Source of the DNA: Mesosutterella faecium
Lineage (GTDB): Bacteria > Pseudomonadota > Gammaproteobacteria > Burkholderiales > Burkholderiaceae_F
Assembly: GCF_022809315.2 (NCBI RefSeq)
Contig: NZ_JAKZJU020000001.1
Coordinates: 1,178,001-1,242,000, forward strand
Direction of reading: 5' to 3'
Length of the DNA stretch: 64,000 nt
Under the pieces are notes generated by a model that was not told where the DNA came from, made no database searches, and worked only from the letters and a program-made list of their open reading frames with translations. The position numbers and the translations under genes are program-made. Shown one piece after another: positions 9,299 to 18,314 of the stretch (positions are counted from its first letter, which is position 1; the number at the start of each line of letters is the position of its first letter).

Positions 9299-9691
9299 TC
9301 AGCCAGCGGCCTCAAGGCTCACCTGCTCGAGCGCTCCTTCGAGCCCCTCGCGGATCTGGTCGGCCTCCTCCTCGGAGTAAAGCCCCTCGGCGGGGCTGGA
9401 GACGTAGGCGTTCAGGAAGTCCTCCCAGGGCACGTTCTCAAAGTAGTCGCTCGCCCAGTCGAACGCGTTGTAGTCGTCGACCGGCATGCCGGCCTCGTGC
9501 AGCAGCAGCACCGCGGCCTGGGCGACCAGGCCCCGGTCCTCGCCCCGCCTGACCATTTCGTAGGCCGCCTTGAGGACGATCATGGCGAAGCCCAGGCGGC
9601 ATTCGTCCTCCGAGAGATAGTGTGAGAAGTCGCTTACGTTGACTCCCGCTTCATCGGGGTCGTCTTCGTCGAAATCAGGTTCGAAGCTCAT
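9299..9691 (-). CDS. Small acidic protein of unknown function
   Basis: The 130-residue product is strongly acidic (it opens MSFEPDFDEDDPDEAG) and probably soluble and mostly helical, with no signal peptide or membrane segment. No family is recognised. The frame is open to 9850, but the start at 9691 has an AGGA ribosome site 7 bases upstream, while the extra N-terminal residues look non-coding. The gene is 86 bases upstream of the amidohydrolase and could be co-transcribed with it. Its regular amino-acid pattern and codon use resemble neighbouring genes, which argues that it is real. Confidence 0.65.
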   Translation of the reverse strand: MSFEPDFDEDDPDEAGVNVSDFSHYLSEDECRLGFAMIVLKAAYEMVRRGEDRGLVAQAAVLLLHEAGMPVDDYNAFDWASDYFENVPWEDFLNAYVSSPAEGLYSEEEADQIREGLEGALEQVSLEAAG

Positions 9692-9833
9692 GAAGATATC
9701 CTGCGCCGCCTGTGCGGCGCATGGCTGATAAGATGGGAACGAAGACCAATCATAACGGTGAGCGAGGGCTTCGGCTAGGCCGCCGCAGCCCCGGGGCGCC
9801 GGAAGAATTCTCTGCGGGGGAGGAAGCTGCACC

Positions 9834-10547
9834 ATGCAACTGGCGGACAAAAGCTGGATTTCGGGCGCGTGCGTGGGCCTGGGCGTGGCCGCGGGCCTTG
9901 TCTTTCTCGGCTGCTCGGTGAGGGGCGCTGTGGACGCCTACATCGGCCAGACCCGGGTGGTCACCGTGAAGGGGCTGGCCGAGCGCCGGGTGCCGGCCGA
10001 CCAGGTGATCTGGCCGATCACCTTCCGGAGGACCGGAGACGACCTCCTTGCCACCCACGCCCTGCTCGAGGCCGACAGCGAGAAAGTGATCCGCTTCCTG
10101 AAGGGCTCGGGGCTGGGCGAAGAGGAGATTTCCTTCGGGGCCCCGAACGTGCAGGACCGGCAGACCGAGTACTCGAACGGCGCGCGCGGCCCCCGCTATG
10201 TCCTCACCGGCGTGATTACCGTGAACACGCCGAAGGTCGCCCTGGTGCGAGGCCTGATCTCCCGGCAGAAGGAGCTCGTGGGGCAGGGGATCTCGGTGGC
10301 CTCCGAGGCCTGGAACACCCGCTACATCTACACGAAGCTCAATGACGTGAAGCCCGGCATGGTGGAGCAGGCGACGAAAAACGCACGCGAGGTGGCGCAG
10401 AAGTTCGCCGCCGACTCGGGCTCGCACATCGGCAGGATCAAGGCGGCCACCCAGGGGCAGTTTTCCGTGACGGACGCCGACAGCAGCATGCCCTATGAGA
10501 AAAACGTGCGCGTGGTGACGACCGTCACGTATTTCCTGAAGGATTAG
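9834..10547 (+). CDS. SIMPL-domain (DUF541) envelope protein
   Basis: The 237-residue protein has one N-terminal hydrophobic segment (about residues 10-33, ISGACVGLGVAAGLVFLGC) that would anchor or export it. The rest is a SIMPL/DUF541 domain: TVKGLAERRVPADQVIWPITF, VQDRQTEY, RYVLTGVITVNTPKV and YEKNVRVVTTVTYFL. The family forms periplasmic or membrane-anchored assemblies of unclear function. A GGGGAGGA ribosome site supports ATG 9834. It is divergent from the small acidic protein gene and convergent with mutS; a short GC hairpin (10548-10564) right after its stop may terminate it. Confidence 0.85.
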   Translation: MQLADKSWISGACVGLGVAAGLVFLGCSVRGAVDAYIGQTRVVTVKGLAERRVPADQVIWPITFRRTGDDLLATHALLEADSEKVIRFLKGSGLGEEEISFGAPNVQDRQTEYSNGARGPRYVLTGVITVNTPKVALVRGLISRQKELVGQGISVASEAWNTRYIYTKLNDVKPGMVEQATKNAREVAQKFAADSGSHIGRIKAATQGQFSVTDADSSMPYEKNVRVVTTVTYFLKD

Positions 10548-10583
10548 AGCCGGGCGGCCCGGCTTTCCGGGCTGCTCGGGCTT

Positions 10584-13247
10584 TCAGGCGGACTTTCCGC
10601 CGCGCGCCAGCTCGATCAGGGCGTAGAGCCTGGCCAGCGCGTCGCGCGGCGTGAGCGAGTCGGGGTCGAGCGCGGCGATTTCGTCGCGCAGCCTGAGCGC
10701 GGCCTGCGCCTCCGCGTCCTCCCCTTCGTCGTCCGGGGCTTCGTCCTGCGCGCCGGCGCCGGGCGAGGAGAAGAGGTCGGGCTGATCGCCCGAAAGCCTT
10801 GAGCGCTCCTCGAGCTCGCGCAGCGTCGAGCGCGCCTCGCGGATCACCCGCTGGGGGACGCCTGCGAGCTGCGCCACGGCGATGCCGTAGCTCTGGCTCG
10901 CGGGTCCTTCGCGCACTTCGTGCAGGAACACGACGCGGCCCGAGCTCTGGATGGCCCGGACGTGGACGTTGGCCACTTCGGCGCAGCTTTGCGAGAGCTG
11001 CGTGAGCTCGAAGAAGTGGGTCGCAAAGAGCGTGTAGCTGCGGATCCGGTCGGCGAGCTCGCGCGCGATCGCGGCCGCGAGCGACAGCCCGTCGAAGGTC
11101 GAGGTGCCGCGCCCGATCTCATCCATCAGCACGAGCGAGCGGCTGCTCGCCTGGTGCAGGATCGCGGCCGCCTCCACCATTTCGACCATGAAGGTGGACT
11201 TGCCGCCCGCGAGGTCGTCGCTCGCGCCGATGCGGGTGAGGATCCGGTCGATCGGCCCGATGCGGGCCGACTGCGCGGGAACCCAGGAGCCTGCGAGCGC
11301 GAGCAGCGCGATGAGCGCGACGCTGCGCATGTAGGTGGACTTGCCGCCCATGTTGGGGCCGGTGATCACGAGCAGCCGTCTTCCCGGCACGAGTTCGCAG
11401 TCGTTGGCGACGTAGTGTTCGATCGCCTTTTCGACCACGGGGTGGCGCGCTCCGCGGATCACGATCCCGCTCTGCCCGGACAGCTCGGGCTCGGTCCACT
11501 CCATGTCGCGCGCGTGGCGCGCGAGCGACAGCAGCGCGTCGATCGAGGCAGCCGCCTCCGAGGCCTCGGTGAGCCGCTCGACCCAGGCCGAGCAGGACCT
11601 GACGAGCCCCTCGTAGAGCTCGCGCTCGAGCTGCACCGAGCGCTCCCGCGCGGCGATCGCCTTGTCCTCCCAGCCCTTGAGCTCCGGAGTGACGAAGCGC
11701 TCCACGTTCTTCAGGGTCTGGCGGCGCCGGTAGTCCGCGGGCACCCGGTCGGCCTGCCCGCGCGTCACCTCGATGAAGTAGCCGGTCACGCGGTTGTATT
11801 CGACCCGCAGGTTGGGAATGCCCGTGCGCTGCTTTTCGCGGGCTTCGAGCTCGGTGAGGAAGTCGCCCGCGTGATCCCGAAGGCTCCGCAGCTGCCGCAG
11901 CTCGTCGCTGAAGGCGTCGGCGATCACCTCGCCGTCGCGCAGCGTCACCGCGGGCTCGGGCAGCAGCGCCCGCTCGAGCGTTTCCGAAAGCTCCTGCGGG
12001 GGTTCGAGCACGGGGGCGGCGGCCTTGAGGAGCCCGGAGCTGCAGCCCGCGGCGGCCTTGGAAAGCTTCGAGAGCTGGGGCAGCGCGTCGCGCAGCCCGG
12101 CCAGTTCCCGGGGCCGCACGGACCCGAGCGCGATCCTCGAGGCGATGCGCTCGAGATCGGGCAGCGGGCGCAGCGCCGCGGCGAGCTCCTCGCACTTTTC
12201 GGAATCGCCAACCAGCTCGCCCACGGCGCGGTGGCGCTCGCGCGGCACTTCGGGGGCGCGCATCGGCTGGGTGATCCAGCCGCGCAGCATTCTCGAGCCC
12301 ATCGCGGTGAGGCAGTGGTCGATTGTGGAGAGCAGCGTGGGGCCGCCGCCGCTTCTCAGGGACTCGGTGAGCTCGAGGTTGCGCCGCGTGGCGGCGTCAA
12401 GCCCCACGAAGCGGCTCGACTCCTCGAGCACGAGCGGCCGGATGTGCGGCATCGACTCGATCTGGGTCTGGGAGACGTAGCCCAGGACCGCGCCCGCGGC
12501 GGCGAGAATCCCGGGCTTTTCAGAAACCGCCCATGCGTCCAGGCTTTCCATCTGGAAGTGGTGCCGCAGCTGCTCGGCCCCGTGCTCGGGGTCGAAGTGC
12601 CAGTCGGGCAGCGGCGTGACCAGCGCCCCGGAGGCGATGGCCTGGGCCTTCTCGCGGATCGAGTCCGGCACCAGGATTTCCTTGGGCGCGATGCGGGCGA
12701 TCTCGCCCGCGAGCTCCTCCTCGGCGACGCTCATCGCCTTGAAGGCGCCGCTTGAGAGCACGAGGCTCACGATCGACCATTCCGGCGCCTTTTTCCCGAG
12801 CGGGGGCTCGAGCGCGAGCAGGGCCGCGTCGGCCTTCGAGGGCAGGAGCTCCGATTCGGTGAGCGTGCCCGGGGTGACGATGCGCACGAGCTTGCGCGGA
12901 ACCGCGCCCTTGTTCGTCGTGGAGTCGCCCTGCTGCTCGACGATCCCGACGGCCTTGCCCGCCTTCACGAGGCGCGCGAGGTAGGAGTCGAGCGTCATGT
13001 AGGGCACGCCCGCGAGCGGCACCGGCACGGTCTTTCCGCGGCTTGTGAGCGTGATGCCGAGCAGCCGGTTGATCTCGACCGCATCCTCGAAGAACGTTTC
13101 GTAGAAGTCCCCCATCCGGTAGAGCAGGATGATGTTCGGGTACTGCTTCACGAGCCCGCGGCGGATCTCAAGGAACTGCTGCATGGCGGGGGTGAGCGAG
13201 GCCGGATCCGCGTTTTCGGTGGTGAGAGTCGGTTTCGAAGCGTTCAA
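10584..13247 (-). CDS. mutS: DNA mismatch repair protein MutS
   Basis: The 887-residue protein recognises base mismatches and starts methyl-independent or MutL-coupled repair. The N-terminal mismatch-binding domain has YRMGDFYETFFEDA (the Phe-x-Glu reading motif is GDFYE). The C-terminal ATPase has Walker A TGPNMGGKSTYMR, Walker B VLMDEIGRGTSTFDG and the helix SYTLFATHFFEL. The frame is open to 13562 but runs through unrelated sequence. The best start is TTG at 13247: a GAGGA ribosome site lies 7 bases upstream and the resulting length is normal for the family (about 855-890). ATG at 13184 is the alternative but lacks a good site. The C-terminal region (about 750-830) is acidic, a common linker before the tetramerisation tail. 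Confidence 0.96.
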   Translation of the reverse strand: MNASKPTLTTENADPASLTPAMQQFLEIRRGLVKQYPNIILLYRMGDFYETFFEDAVEINRLLGITLTSRGKTVPVPLAGVPYMTLDSYLARLVKAGKAVGIVEQQGDSTTNKGAVPRKLVRIVTPGTLTESELLPSKADAALLALEPPLGKKAPEWSIVSLVLSSGAFKAMSVAEEELAGEIARIAPKEILVPDSIREKAQAIASGALVTPLPDWHFDPEHGAEQLRHHFQMESLDAWAVSEKPGILAAAGAVLGYVSQTQIESMPHIRPLVLEESSRFVGLDAATRRNLELTESLRSGGGPTLLSTIDHCLTAMGSRMLRGWITQPMRAPEVPRERHRAVGELVGDSEKCEELAAALRPLPDLERIASRIALGSVRPRELAGLRDALPQLSKLSKAAAGCSSGLLKAAAPVLEPPQELSETLERALLPEPAVTLRDGEVIADAFSDELRQLRSLRDHAGDFLTELEAREKQRTGIPNLRVEYNRVTGYFIEVTRGQADRVPADYRRRQTLKNVERFVTPELKGWEDKAIAARERSVQLERELYEGLVRSCSAWVERLTEASEAAASIDALLSLARHARDMEWTEPELSGQSGIVIRGARHPVVEKAIEHYVANDCELVPGRRLLVITGPNMGGKSTYMRSVALIALLALAGSWVPAQSARIGPIDRILTRIGASDDLAGGKSTFMVEMVEAAAILHQASSRSLVLMDEIGRGTSTFDGLSLAAAIARELADRIRSYTLFATHFFELTQLSQSCAEVANVHVRAIQSSGRVVFLHEVREGPASQSYGIAVAQLAGVPQRVIREARSTLRELEERSRLSGDQPDLFSSPGAGAQDEAPDDEGEDAEAQAALRLRDEIAALDPDSLTPRDALARLYALIELARGGKSA

Positions 13248-13278
13248 AGCTGGGTTCCTCGAGAGGTCTTCATGGAAA

Positions 13279-13317
13279 AGAAAAAGAGGGCGGCCGCCCG
13301 AAAAAGGCTGCGCCCTC
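13279..13317 (-). terminator. Terminator after suhB
   Basis: Read on the minus strand, GAGGGCG ... CCGCCCTC closes a hairpin with an inner GGGCGGCCGCCC palindrome, followed by TTTTTCTTTT. It lies between the suhB stop and the mutS start, so mutS is probably transcribed from its own promoter or by read-through. Confidence 0.7.
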
Positions 13318-13339
13318 TCCTGCCGAGCCGCGGGCCGCT

Positions 13340-14134
13340 TCAGGCCTGGACCGGGGCCGAGCCGTTCAGAATCGGCATCAGCGCCCCCAGGATCTTCGGG
13401 GTGCCGGCCACGATCCGGCCCGAGTCGAGGTAGCCGTCGTTGCCCTCGAAGTCGGTCACAAGGCCCCGGGCCTCGAGAACGATGAGAGAGCCGGCGGCAA
13501 TGTCCCAGGACTTGAGGCCGGACTCCCAGAAGGCGTCGAGGCGGCCGCAGGCCACATAGCACAGGTCGAGCGAGGCCGCGCCCGCGCGGCGGATGCCGGA
13601 GGTGCGGCGCGCCACCTGGGTGAAGACCTTCGCGTAGCCCTCGAAGTCATCGTTCTCGCGGAACGGGAAGCCCGTCCCGATGAGCGCGGAGGAAAGGTCG
13701 ATGCGGCCGGAGACGCGGATGCGGCGCTTGTTCAGGCGGGCGCCTTCGCCGCGGACCGCGGTGAACATTTCGTCCTTGAGGGGGTCGTAGACCACCGCCT
13801 CGAGGATGTCGCTGCCGCGGCGCAGCGCGATTGACATCGCGTATTGCGGGAAGCCGTGGATGAAGTTCGTAGTGCCGTCGATCGGATCGACCACCCAGAC
13901 GAATTCCGAATTGGTCTGGCCCACCAGGCCGCATTCCTCGGAGAGCACCGCGTGGCTCGGGCAGTAGTGCGTGAGGATGTCGACGATGGCGCGCTCCGAG
14001 GCGCGGTCCACGTCCGTCACGTAGTCGTGGAAGGCCTTGGTCTGGACGTTGATCGTTTCGATGCTGCGGGAAGCCTGGTTGATGATGTCGCCGGCTTCGC
14101 GGGCCGCGCGGATGGCAGTTTCAATGTAAGGCAT
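13340..14134 (-). CDS. suhB: Inositol-1-monophosphatase family protein SuhB
   Basis: The 264-residue protein belongs to the Mg-dependent inositol monophosphatase family; in Enterobacteria SuhB also joins the rRNA antitermination complex. Metal-binding motifs are clear: the Glu in SEECG, WVVDPIDGTTNFIHGFP (DPxDGT) and, near residue 210, WDIAAGSLIVLEARG. Length matches the family (about 267). It is divergent from trmJ, the arrangement seen in many Proteobacteria where suhB and trmJ lie beside the isc operon. The ATG at 14134 has an AAGGAGG-like site 17 bases upstream, a little far, so the exact start is less certain. Confidence 0.93.
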   Translation of the reverse strand: MPYIETAIRAAREAGDIINQASRSIETINVQTKAFHDYVTDVDRASERAIVDILTHYCPSHAVLSEECGLVGQTNSEFVWVVDPIDGTTNFIHGFPQYAMSIALRRGSDILEAVVYDPLKDEMFTAVRGEGARLNKRRIRVSGRIDLSSALIGTGFPFRENDDFEGYAKVFTQVARRTSGIRRAGAASLDLCYVACGRLDAFWESGLKSWDIAAGSLIVLEARGLVTDFEGNDGYLDSGRIVAGTPKILGALMPILNGSAPVQA

Positions 14135-14331
14135 TTGTCGGTTCGCCTGAAGAAAAAAGGAGGGCGGGCAGTTTTGAAAGGAGCGCCGCCCTCGGGCGGC
14201 CCGCTTGAAAACCCGTCTTTTCGTTCATAAAGATGCAATTCTAATGGAAATGAAGGCCCGGGGCCTCCGGGAGGGCCCGGTGCTGTTAAGCTTTGCGCTG
14301 CTTCGTTTCTCCAGTTTCCGGTGACAGTTTC

Positions 14332-15135
14332 ATGAAAACGCCAATTTCAGCCTCCAGGGTCCGCTTCGTGCTGTGCGAGCCGAGCCTTCCCGCCAACATC
14401 GGCGCGGCCGCCCGGGCCGTCAAGACCATGGGATTCCGCAGCCTCTGGGTCGTCAATCCGCGGGTGAGCTCCTACCGGGAGGATCCCGATGCGGTGGCCC
14501 TGTCGACGAGCTCCGTGGACGTGCTGCGCGAAAGCCGCTGCGTGCCGACCCTCGCCGAGGCCCTCGAGGGGGTGACGTTCGCCTGGGCGCTTTCGGGCTA
14601 CGACCGGCGCTTCGGCCCGCCGATCGAGGACCTGCGCGGGGCGGCAGGCCGCGCCTGCGATTTCCTCGCCTCGGAGCCGGGCGACATCGCCTTTGTCTTC
14701 GGCACGGAGCGCAGCGGCCTCACCAACGAGGAGATCGAGGTCTGTCAGGCCGTGGCGGCGATTCCCGCCGATCCGGAAAGCCCGAGCCTCAACCTCGCGC
14801 AGTCCGTGCAGGTGACCGCCTACGAAATGCATGTGACGCAGCTCGAGCGCGCGGGCGACGCGCACCGGCTCTACGACTGGGAGAAGCGCTTCGAGGCGGA
14901 GCCTCCCGCCACGGTGCCCGCGATCGAGGGCTTCCTCGAGCACTGGCAGCGCGCCATGGAGGCCTGCGGGGCGCTCGATCCGAAGGAGCCCAAGTTCCTG
15001 ATGCCGATGACCCGCCGGATCGTGGCGCGCGCGGGCCTCACCCAGCCTGAGGTCGACCTGCTGCGGGGCATCTGCGCGGCCATCATCCGGCCGAAAAAGG
15101 AGCGCGCAGGGAGCAAAAAAGGAAAGGCCTGCTGA
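14332..15135 (+). CDS. trmJ: tRNA (cytidine/uridine-2'-O)-methyltransferase TrmJ
   Basis: The 267-residue SPOUT-class enzyme methylates the ribose of residue 32 in certain tRNAs. Family motifs: FVLCEPSLPANIGAAARAVKTMGF at the start, the AdoMet-binding knot with FVFGTERSGLTNEE, and SPSLNLAQSVQVTAYEM. The frame could begin at TTG 14293, but sequence similarity starts only after ATG 14332, which is chosen. The stop codon shares its last base with the first base of an IscR-like box, and cysE follows 72 bases later. Confidence 0.94.
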   Translation: MKTPISASRVRFVLCEPSLPANIGAAARAVKTMGFRSLWVVNPRVSSYREDPDAVALSTSSVDVLRESRCVPTLAEALEGVTFAWALSGYDRRFGPPIEDLRGAAGRACDFLASEPGDIAFVFGTERSGLTNEEIEVCQAVAAIPADPESPSLNLAQSVQVTAYEMHVTQLERAGDAHRLYDWEKRFEAEPPATVPAIEGFLEHWQRAMEACGALDPKEPKFLMPMTRRIVARAGLTQPEVDLLRGICAAIIRPKKERAGSKKGKAC

Positions 15136-15159
15136 TACCTGAGTGAAAAACTCGGGTAT
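15135..15159. promoter_or_regulatory. IscR-like 25-bp operator upstream of cysE
   Basis: Ten-base arms ATACCTGAGT and ACTCGGGTAT, separated by GAAAA, make an almost perfect inverted repeat (9 of 10 positions). Length, arm ends (ATA...TAT) and most positions match the type 1 IscR site of Enterobacteria, with three departures. A -10-like TATGAT lies just downstream (15164-15169), so a bound Rrf2-family regulator would cover the -35 region of the cysE promoter. The regulator is inferred from the motif only; CymR-like Rrf2 proteins are an alternative. Confidence 0.6.
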
Positions 15160-15207
15160 GGGGTATGATGTCCTGACCTACAGACGCCAGTTAATCGAGG
15201 CTTTTTC

Positions 15208-15954
15208 ATGTTTGAACGCATCAGGGAAGACATCCGCACCATCAACGAGCGGGACCCCGCGGCGCGCGGCACGCTCGACGTGCTGCTTTCGTACCCGGGT
15301 TTCCACGCCGTCCAGTTCTGGAGGCTGAGCCACTGGTGCTGGATTCAGGGCTGGTGGACCCTGGCGCGCTGGATTTCGCACGTGGCGCGCTTTCTCACCG
15401 GCATTGAGATCCATCCCGGAGCGAAGATCGGCCGCAGGGTCTTCATCGACCACGGCATGGGCACGGTGATCGGCGAGACGGCCGAGGTGGGCGACGACTG
15501 CACGATCTACCAGGGCGTCACGCTGGGCGGCACGAGCCTCGGCCGCGGCGAGAAGCGCCATCCGACCCTTGAGTCGGGCGTCATCGTGGGCGCGGGCGCG
15601 AAGGTGCTGGGCGGCTGGACGGTGGGGCGCAACGCCCGCATAGGCTCCAACGCCGTCTGCCTCAAGCCCGTGCCCGAGGGGGCGACCATCGTCGGGGTGC
15701 CGGGCCACAGGGCGAAGAAAAAGGAAGAGACGGTGCAGGCCCCGAAAAAGGTCTTCGAGGCCTACGGCGTCGTGCTGGGCGCGGAAGACCCGGTCGCCCG
15801 GGCCTTCGCCCAGGTGAAGAAGGAGCTCGACCAGCAGCGCGACCTGATCAATGCGATGGAGCGCGAAATTGCGCGGCTCAAGGGCGAGCCGGTGAGCGGC
15901 TGCCCGTCCATCAAGGACCCGGGCGAGCGCAGCTACCTCGACTCCGGGCTTTGA
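15208..15954 (+). CDS. cysE: Serine O-acetyltransferase CysE
   Basis: The 248-residue enzyme makes O-acetylserine from serine and acetyl-CoA, the precursor for cysteine. The left-handed beta-helix domain carries [43 protein letters not shown] hexapeptide repeats, with the catalytic His in IDHG and the TLGGT loop, followed by [16 protein letters not shown] and VGVPG. The short form (no long N-terminal helical domain) is common in bacteria with IscR-linked cysE. The last ~70 residues are a predicted coiled coil ([22 protein letters not shown]). Context of trmJ before it and an IscR-like box upstream resembles a trmJ-cysE-iscR locus, but no isc genes follow. Confidence 0.95.
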   Translation: MFERIREDIRTINERDPAARGTLDVLLSYPGFHAVQFWRLSHWCWIQGWWTLARWISHVARFLTGIEIHPGAKIGRRVFIDHGMGTVIGETAEVGDDCTIYQGVTLGGTSLGRGEKRHPTLESGVIVGAGAKVLGGWTVGRNARIGSNAVCLKPVPEGATIVGVPGHRAKKKEETVQAPKKVFEAYGVVLGAEDPVARAFAQVKKELDQQRDLINAMEREIARLKGEPVSGCPSIKDPGERSYLDSGL

Positions 15955-15962
15955 TGAGGGGA

Positions 15963-15990
15963 GAGGGGGAGCGGCCCCTCTTCTCCGAGC
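15963..15990. terminator. Hairpin between convergent cysE and nfsA-like gene
   Basis: GAGGGG-N6-CCCCTC (15963-15980), extendable with flanking GA/TC pairs, lies just past the cysE stop. No T run follows, so this is a weak terminator candidate. Confidence 0.4.
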
Positions 15991-15996
15991 GGCTCT

Positions 15997-16737
15997 TCAG
16001 CGCTTCCCGAAGCCTTTTTTCTGCAGGTAGGCGAGCAGGAACGGGCGCCTTTCGCGCAGCAGGATCCGCTCGATGCCCGCTTTCCACGAATCTTTCTTCG
16101 GGCTGCGGCTGCGGGTTTCGTAATACCGGGCGAGCTCCCGGTCGTAGTTCTCAAGCAGCGCCGGGTCGGGCTCGCGGTACGTGTTTTCGCAAAGCAGCGC
16201 CTCGCGCGGCAGCCGGGGCTTGAGCTCGTTGCGGTACGCGGGATGTCCGAAGGCGAGCCCCAGCACCGGAATGACGTTTTCCGGCAGGCCGAGCAGGCGG
16301 TCAGCCTCCTCGATGCTGTTGCGGATGCCGCCCGCGTAGACGCCGCCCAGTCCCAGGGACTCGAGGGCGGCCATGGCGCTCTGGGCCATGATGGCGGCGT
16401 CCGTGCAGCCGACCATCAGCTGCTCGGTCCAGCCGAGGTCGAGCGCTTTGCCGGTCATCGCCTCGCAGCGGTGGTAGTCTGCGCAGAACACCCAGAATTC
16501 GGCGGCGGACTCGATGTGGCGCTGCCCGCCGGTGAGCTTCACGAAGGCGCGGCGCTTTTCCGGGTCCGTGATCCTGATCACGGTCACGACCTGCAGGAAG
16601 CAGGAGGACGAGGACGCCCGGGCGGCCTCGAAGATCGCGTTCCTGTCGGCTTCGCTCACGGGCTCCGATGTGAAGTCCCGCACGGAGACATGCGAAGTGA
16701 GGGCCTTGATGGTGCTGTTTTGAGTCATGGGAATCAT
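15997..16737 (-). CDS. NADPH-dependent nitroreductase-family oxidoreductase (NfsA-like)
   Basis: The 246-residue flavoprotein belongs to the NfsA/Frp branch of the FMN nitroreductase family. It shows the N-terminal FMN-binding segment HVSVRDFTSEPVSEADRNAIFEAARASSSSCFLQ, the C-terminal arm of the first half (AIMAQSAMAALESLGLGGVYAGGIRN), LGLPENVIPVLGLAFGHP and a late basic tail. Members reduce nitroaromatics, quinones or flavins with NADPH. ATG 16737 has an AGGAG site 11 bases upstream; ATG 16728 is the alternative. It is convergent with cysE and lies alone. The physiological substrate cannot be told from sequence. Confidence 0.88.
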   Translation of the reverse strand: MIPMTQNSTIKALTSHVSVRDFTSEPVSEADRNAIFEAARASSSSCFLQVVTVIRITDPEKRRAFVKLTGGQRHIESAAEFWVFCADYHRCEAMTGKALDLGWTEQLMVGCTDAAIMAQSAMAALESLGLGGVYAGGIRNSIEEADRLLGLPENVIPVLGLAFGHPAYRNELKPRLPREALLCENTYREPDPALLENYDRELARYYETRSRSPKKDSWKAGIERILLRERRPFLLAYLQKKGFGKR

Positions 16738-16888
16738 TGCCTGCGGATCTCCTGCCGAATAACGGATCCTTCCATTTTATCCGGCCGGCGGCCAGGCCCG
16801 GCCTTACTCTTCCTGGTCAGCAAAACAAAAGCGCCGGGGGCGGCCCCGGCGCTTCTGACTCTTCCCTTGCGGGCAAAAGCCTTCCGGC

Positions 16889-17665
16889 CTACATGATGAT
16901 CTGCAGCCGCTTGCCGTCCACCGTGCGGATGTAGCCCCAGTGGTCGCGTCCGGCGCCGGAGTCAAGATCCCAGTCCGGGAGGACCCAGCGCTCGATTTCC
17001 GCGAGCTCGTGGCTCGCCGGCTTGTGGGTGTGGCCGTGGATCACCACGTCGGCGCCCGCGGCCTTGGCGGACTTGTAAACCTCGACGTCGACCACGTCCA
17101 TCATCTCTGCGGTTTTCTTCACCTTCGTGCCCTCGGACTGCGAGCGGGCCTGGCGGGCGATCTCCATGCGCTTTTCAAGCGGCAGCGACAGCGCCCCGAT
17201 CTGCCACTGCGGATCGCGGGTCATGGCGCGGAACTTCTGATACTCCGTGTCCTTCGTGCACCACTCGTCGCCGTGCGAGAGCAGGAACCTGCGCCCCATG
17301 CACTCCACGGTCACCTCGGGGGCGAGCAGCGTCGCGCCGCAGGCCGCGGCGAAGCCCGGCCCCAGCATGACGTCGCGGTTGCCCGGCGTGATGAGCACGC
17401 GCTTGCCGATCGAGGAGGCGTAGGCGAGCGCCTTCACGATCGGCGCGGCGGTGTCGATCGTGTCGTCGCCGATCCAGTAGTCGAAAAGGTCGCCCAGGAT
17501 CACGAGCTCCTCGTAGTAGGGCACCTGGGTTTTCATGAACCTCAGAAACTGCATCAGGGTTTTCGGGTGCTCCGGAGCGAGATGCAGATCGGAAATGAAG
17601 ACCGGGTTGACAAGCGGCGCGACCTCCGTCGTGCCGGCCAGAGCCGGAGCTGTGATTTCAGACAT
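16889..17665 (-). CDS. lpxH: UDP-2,3-diacylglucosamine diphosphatase LpxH
   Basis: This 258-residue peripheral membrane metallophosphoesterase cuts UDP-2,3-diacylglucosamine to lipid X and UMP in lipid A synthesis. All metal motifs of the family are visible: ISDLHLAPE, LGDLFDYWIGDD, TPGNRDVM, LLSHGDEWCTKD and HGHTHKPASH. The 18-residue N-terminal extension before the first strand (APLVNPVFISDLHL) is a little longer than in E. coli. It follows ppiB on the same strand (57 bases), the usual Burkholderiales order, and confirms a Gram-negative outer membrane. Confidence 0.95.
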   Translation of the reverse strand: MSEITAPALAGTTEVAPLVNPVFISDLHLAPEHPKTLMQFLRFMKTQVPYYEELVILGDLFDYWIGDDTIDTAAPIVKALAYASSIGKRVLITPGNRDVMLGPGFAAACGATLLAPEVTVECMGRRFLLSHGDEWCTKDTEYQKFRAMTRDPQWQIGALSLPLEKRMEIARQARSQSEGTKVKKTAEMMDVVDVEVYKSAKAAGADVVIHGHTHKPASHELAEIERWVLPDWDLDSGAGRDHWGYIRTVDGKRLQIIM

Positions 17666-17722
17666 TTGTTCCTTCCTCGTCCTTTTCCGACCGGGGAGGA
17701 GGCTCCCCGGGGCCCGGCTGCG

Positions 17723-18205
17723 TTAGAGGATCTCAGCCTTTTCGATCACGACGTCCTCGAGCGGGACGTCGTCAAACCAGCCGCGGCGGCCGGTGCGCGC
17801 AGCGGCGATCGCGTCGACCACATCGGAGCCCTTCACGACGCGCCCGAACACGGCGTAGCCCGCGTTGCCCGCGCTGTAGTTGAGGAAGTCGTTGTCAGCG
17901 ACGTTGATGAAGAACTGGGCGGTGGCCGAGTCGGGGTCGCTCGTGCGGGCCATCGCGATCGTGTAGCGGTTGTTGGCAAGGCCGTTCGAGGCCTCGTTCA
18001 CGATCGGTTCGCGCGTCTGCTTTTCCTTCATGCCGGCCGTGTAGCCGCCGCCTTGGATCATGAAGCCCTTGATGACGCGGTGAAAGAGCGTGCCGTTGTA
18101 GAAGCCGTCCTTCACGTACTGCTCGAAGTTGGCGGAGGTCACGGGAGCCTTGGCCGGGTCGAGCTCGATGTCGATCACGCCCATGCTGGTGGTTAAACGG
18201 ATCAT
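17723..18205 (-). CDS. ppiB: Cyclophilin-type peptidyl-prolyl isomerase PpiB
   Basis: The 160-residue cytoplasmic protein catalyses cis-trans isomerisation of proline peptide bonds. It is a single cyclophilin domain with the active-site residues in [20 protein letters not shown] (the R and F of FHRVI..FM.QGG), [18 protein letters not shown] and [17 protein letters not shown]. No signal peptide is present. Length matches E. coli PpiB (164). It probably forms one transcript with lpxH. Confidence 0.95.
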   Translation of the reverse strand: MIRLTTSMGVIDIELDPAKAPVTSANFEQYVKDGFYNGTLFHRVIKGFMIQGGGYTAGMKEKQTREPIVNEASNGLANNRYTIAMARTSDPDSATAQFFINVADNDFLNYSAGNAGYAVFGRVVKGSDVVDAIAAARTGRRGWFDDVPLEDVVIEKAEIL

Positions 18206-18314
18206 GCTTTGTCTTCCTAATTCAATAAACGGTAAGGAGGGAGAGGCTCGCGCCTTCTCCCGGATCCTGGATTCCTAATTGTAGCGGCTAAACGAATCCG
18301 CGCCCCGCCCGGCC

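Noticed and set aside
13248..13562. N-terminal extension of MutS by 105 residues
   Set aside because: It runs through the suhB coding region and its terminator; the TTG at 13247 has a good ribosome site and gives normal length.
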